Shown here: piece after piece, positions 62,284 to 64,000 of the stretch
How positions within the stretch are numbered: the stretch's first letter is position 1
Layout: every line of letters begins with the position of its first letter
Assembly (NCBI RefSeq): GCF_016858305.2
Contig: NZ_CP074436.1
Coordinates: 3,058,001 to 3,122,000, forward strand
DNA from: Polaribacter sp. Q13
GTDB lineage: Bacteria; Bacteroidota; Bacteroidia; Flavobacteriales; Flavobacteriaceae
Direction of reading: 5' to 3'
Length of the DNA: 64,000 nt
Translations under genes and position numbers: made by a program
Notes under the pieces: model-generated
Told to the model about the DNA's origin: nothing
The model's input: the letters and a program-made list of their open reading frames with translations, nothing else
Databases searched by the model: none

Positions 62284-63270
62284 ATGAAAAAAATATATCT
62301 ATTATTTTCTCTTGCATTTTTTATATTATCGTGTGATAATGGTAAAGATAAAATTATTTTACAATCGTCTGTTGGTAAGGTAAATAAAGTAATGGTGATT
62401 ACTAAGGCGAGTGATTGGGCTGGCGATATTGGAAAAGAAATTAGAAACTCTTTTGGAGAATTAATGGTGGGTTTACCACAACCAGAATCTCTTTTATCAG
62501 TTTCTCAAGTAGCGCCAAATGGTTTTGGTAAAATGATGAAGGTTGCTAGAAATATTATGATTATTGGGGTTTCAGATGAAGCGCAATTTTATGTAAAAAA
62601 TAATGTGTATGCGCAGCCACAAACTATTGTGTATGTGTACGGAAAAGATAGAGAAGATGTTGTAAAAATGTTTAAAAAGCACGAGAAAGAAATTATTAAA
62701 ACGTTTTTAGACTCTGATGCTTCAATGCTTCAGAATTTGTTTGCAAAGGATAAATTAGATGATACTCAGTTTAAAACATTACAAAATTTAGGAATTTCTT
62801 TAACCATTAGCAATAAATTTAATTTGGTAGATGATACTGGAGATTTTTTGTGGTTGCGCCAACATTTGTCTAGTGGAATTGCAAAAACAGGAAGTAATAA
62901 TATTTTAGTATATTCAGTTCCTTTAGAGGATGAAACACAGGTTGCTGATAGCATTGTTTCTGTTAGAAACAAAATTGGAAAAAAACATATTCCTGGTTCA
63001 GACCCAAAAACAATGTATATGATTACAGAAAAAGCGTATACTCCTTTTACTTTTGACGCCGTTATAGATGGAAAAAAAGCTTATGAAACTCGTGGGAAAT
63101 GGGAAGTAAAAAATGATTTTATGGCAGGACCTTTTTTAAACTACACCGTAGTTGATAAAAAGAACAATAGATTAATTATTTTTGAGGGGTTTACGTATGC
63201 ACCTTCGGTGAATAAAAGAGCATTTTTATTTGAGTTAGAGGCAATTGGAAAATCTATGAAGATTCAATAA
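62284..63270 (+). CDS. DUF4837 family lipoprotein
   Basis: A 328-residue lipoprotein (MKKIYLLFSLAFFILSC, Cys17) of the Bacteroidota DUF4837 family. Recognisable parts are VMVITKASDWAGDIGKEIR and FMAGPFLNYTVVDKKNNRL. Function unknown. A terminator follows. Confidence 0.88.
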   Translation: MKKIYLLFSLAFFILSCDNGKDKIILQSSVGKVNKVMVITKASDWAGDIGKEIRNSFGELMVGLPQPESLLSVSQVAPNGFGKMMKVARNIMIIGVSDEAQFYVKNNVYAQPQTIVYVYGKDREDVVKMFKKHEKEIIKTFLDSDASMLQNLFAKDKLDDTQFKTLQNLGISLTISNKFNLVDDTGDFLWLRQHLSSGIAKTGSNNILVYSVPLEDETQVADSIVSVRNKIGKKHIPGSDPKTMYMITEKAYTPFTFDAVIDGKKAYETRGKWEVKNDFMAGPFLNYTVVDKKNNRLIIFEGFTYAPSVNKRAFLFELEAIGKSMKIQ

Positions 63271-63287
63271 AAAAACTTTATAAGTAT

Positions 63288-63323
63288 AAAAAAATCCGAA
63301 AGCATTTGCTTTCGGATTTTTTT
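63288..63323. terminator. Bidirectional terminator between DUF4837 and trpS genes
   Basis: A 17-bp perfect stem (63288-63304 with 63307-63323), core ATCCGAAAGCA/TGCTTTCGGAT, with A/T ends on both sides. Confidence 0.9.
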
Positions 63324-63383
63324 ATGGAATTCAATCAACATTTATTTCATAATTGAAAAGAATTCTCACATATTTTTATGCTG

Positions 63384-64000
63384 TTAGTAACCAATTTTAG
63401 CTCTTACTCTTTTTAGAACTCCATTAGCAACAACAGTTGCTTTTTCTGCTCCAATTTTTAAAGCCTCATCAAGTTCATGCTTATTTTCCATATAATGATT
63501 GTAGCGGTCTCTTATTGGAGAAAACTGCTCAACAATCAATTCATATAAAGCTTGTTTTGCATGTCCGTAGCCATAATTTCCACCTTCGTAATTTGCTCTC
63601 ATGGTTGCAGTTTGTGCTTCGGTTGCTAATAATTTATACAAAGCAAAAACATTATCTGTATCTGGGTTTTTAGGATCTTCTAAACCTAAACTATCTGTTT
63701 TAATAGACATTACTTGTTTTCTTAACTTTTTGTCTGGTAAGAAAATATTGATAAGATTATTTCTAGATTTACTCATTTTTTCACCATCAATTCCGGGAAC
63801 TAACTTAGTGTTTTCTTGTATTCCTGGTTGTGGCGGAACCAACGTTTCTCCCACAATATTGTTAAATCTATTAGCAACATCACGTGTCATTTCTAAATGC
63901 TGTAATTGATCTTTACCTACAGGTACAATTTCTGCATCATACAATAAAATGTCTGCAGCCATTAACATTGGGTACGTAAATAAACCGGCATTAACATCAC
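63384..64000 (-). CDS. trpS: Tryptophan-tRNA ligase (5' end outside window)
   Basis: The C-terminal 205 residues of a class I aminoacyl-tRNA synthetase. Reading from the right edge the frame is DVNAGLFTYPMLMAADILLYD, matching TrpS, then GKDQLQHLEMTRD and the KMSKS loop GEKMSKSRNN. The rest of the catalytic domain lies beyond 64000. The stop at 63384 is normal. Confidence 0.95.
   Translation of the reverse strand, partial: DVNAGLFTYPMLMAADILLYDAEIVPVGKDQLQHLEMTRDVANRFNNIVGETLVPPQPGIQENTKLVPGIDGEKMSKSRNNLINIFLPDKKLRKQVMSIKTDSLGLEDPKNPDTDNVFALYKLLATEAQTATMRANYEGGNYGYGHAKQALYELIVEQFSPIRDRYNHYMENKHELDEALKIGAEKATVVANGVLKRVRAKIGY

Overview
The window is AT-rich, densely coded DNA from a member of the Bacteroidota, most likely a marine Flavobacteriaceae bacterium close to Polaribacter or Tenacibaculum. 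The genus is an inference. The phylum and family rest on the gliding gene gldH, an alternative complex III (act) operon, TAnnTTTG promoter boxes, several flavobacterial families (DUF6427, DUF4837, DUF2911) and the near absence of Shine-Dalgarno sequences. Most of the window is chromosomal housekeeping content. No CRISPR array, rRNA gene, prophage or intact insertion sequence was seen.

Bases 1-5430 are the most accessory part. Three precursor peptides with NHLP-type leaders ending in double glycine (and the tail of a possible fourth) are followed by a small membrane protein, a C39-peptidase ABC exporter and a HlyD-like adaptor. Together these look like a bacteriocin or RiPP export cassette with no visible modification enzyme. 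At 5600-6050 a tiny GIY-YIG nuclease gene sits between an intact tRNA-Leu(CAA) and a broken copy of its 5' part, which suggests a miniature tRNA-targeting element.

6180-21000 holds prs, rplY, pth, queD, a GH3-family protein, an M23 peptidase, nadD, gmk, yicC, an EamA transporter, a BON-LysM protein, upp, trmB, an alkyltransferase-like protein, and the Fe-S genes mrp and nifU-like. 21000-31300 has a ferredoxin-NADP reductase, an NfeD/flotillin pair, two tandem 51-residue zinc-ribbon proteins absent from simple long-ORF lists, rseP, a SCO protein, and feoAB plus a small Cys-rich partner behind a palindromic operator.

31500-42900 is one respiratory operon: actABCDEF followed by coxB and coxA, forming a quinol-to-oxygen electron route. 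43200-50600 carries LysE, a PaaE-like reductase, asd and a fermentation cluster pflB-pflA-focA. 50800-53340 unites trhO, trhP and a ferredoxin, that is, both known routes to tRNA 5-hydroxyuridine. 53700-64000 holds ricT, gldH, a class A PBP, the two subunits of a 3-oxoacid CoA-transferase, two 75-residue membrane paralogs, xth, an MltD-like transglycosylase, a DUF4837 lipoprotein and the 3' part of trpS.

A notable cross-cutting signal is that two genes (pflA and the second 75-residue paralog) have ATA exactly where a normal start codon is expected.
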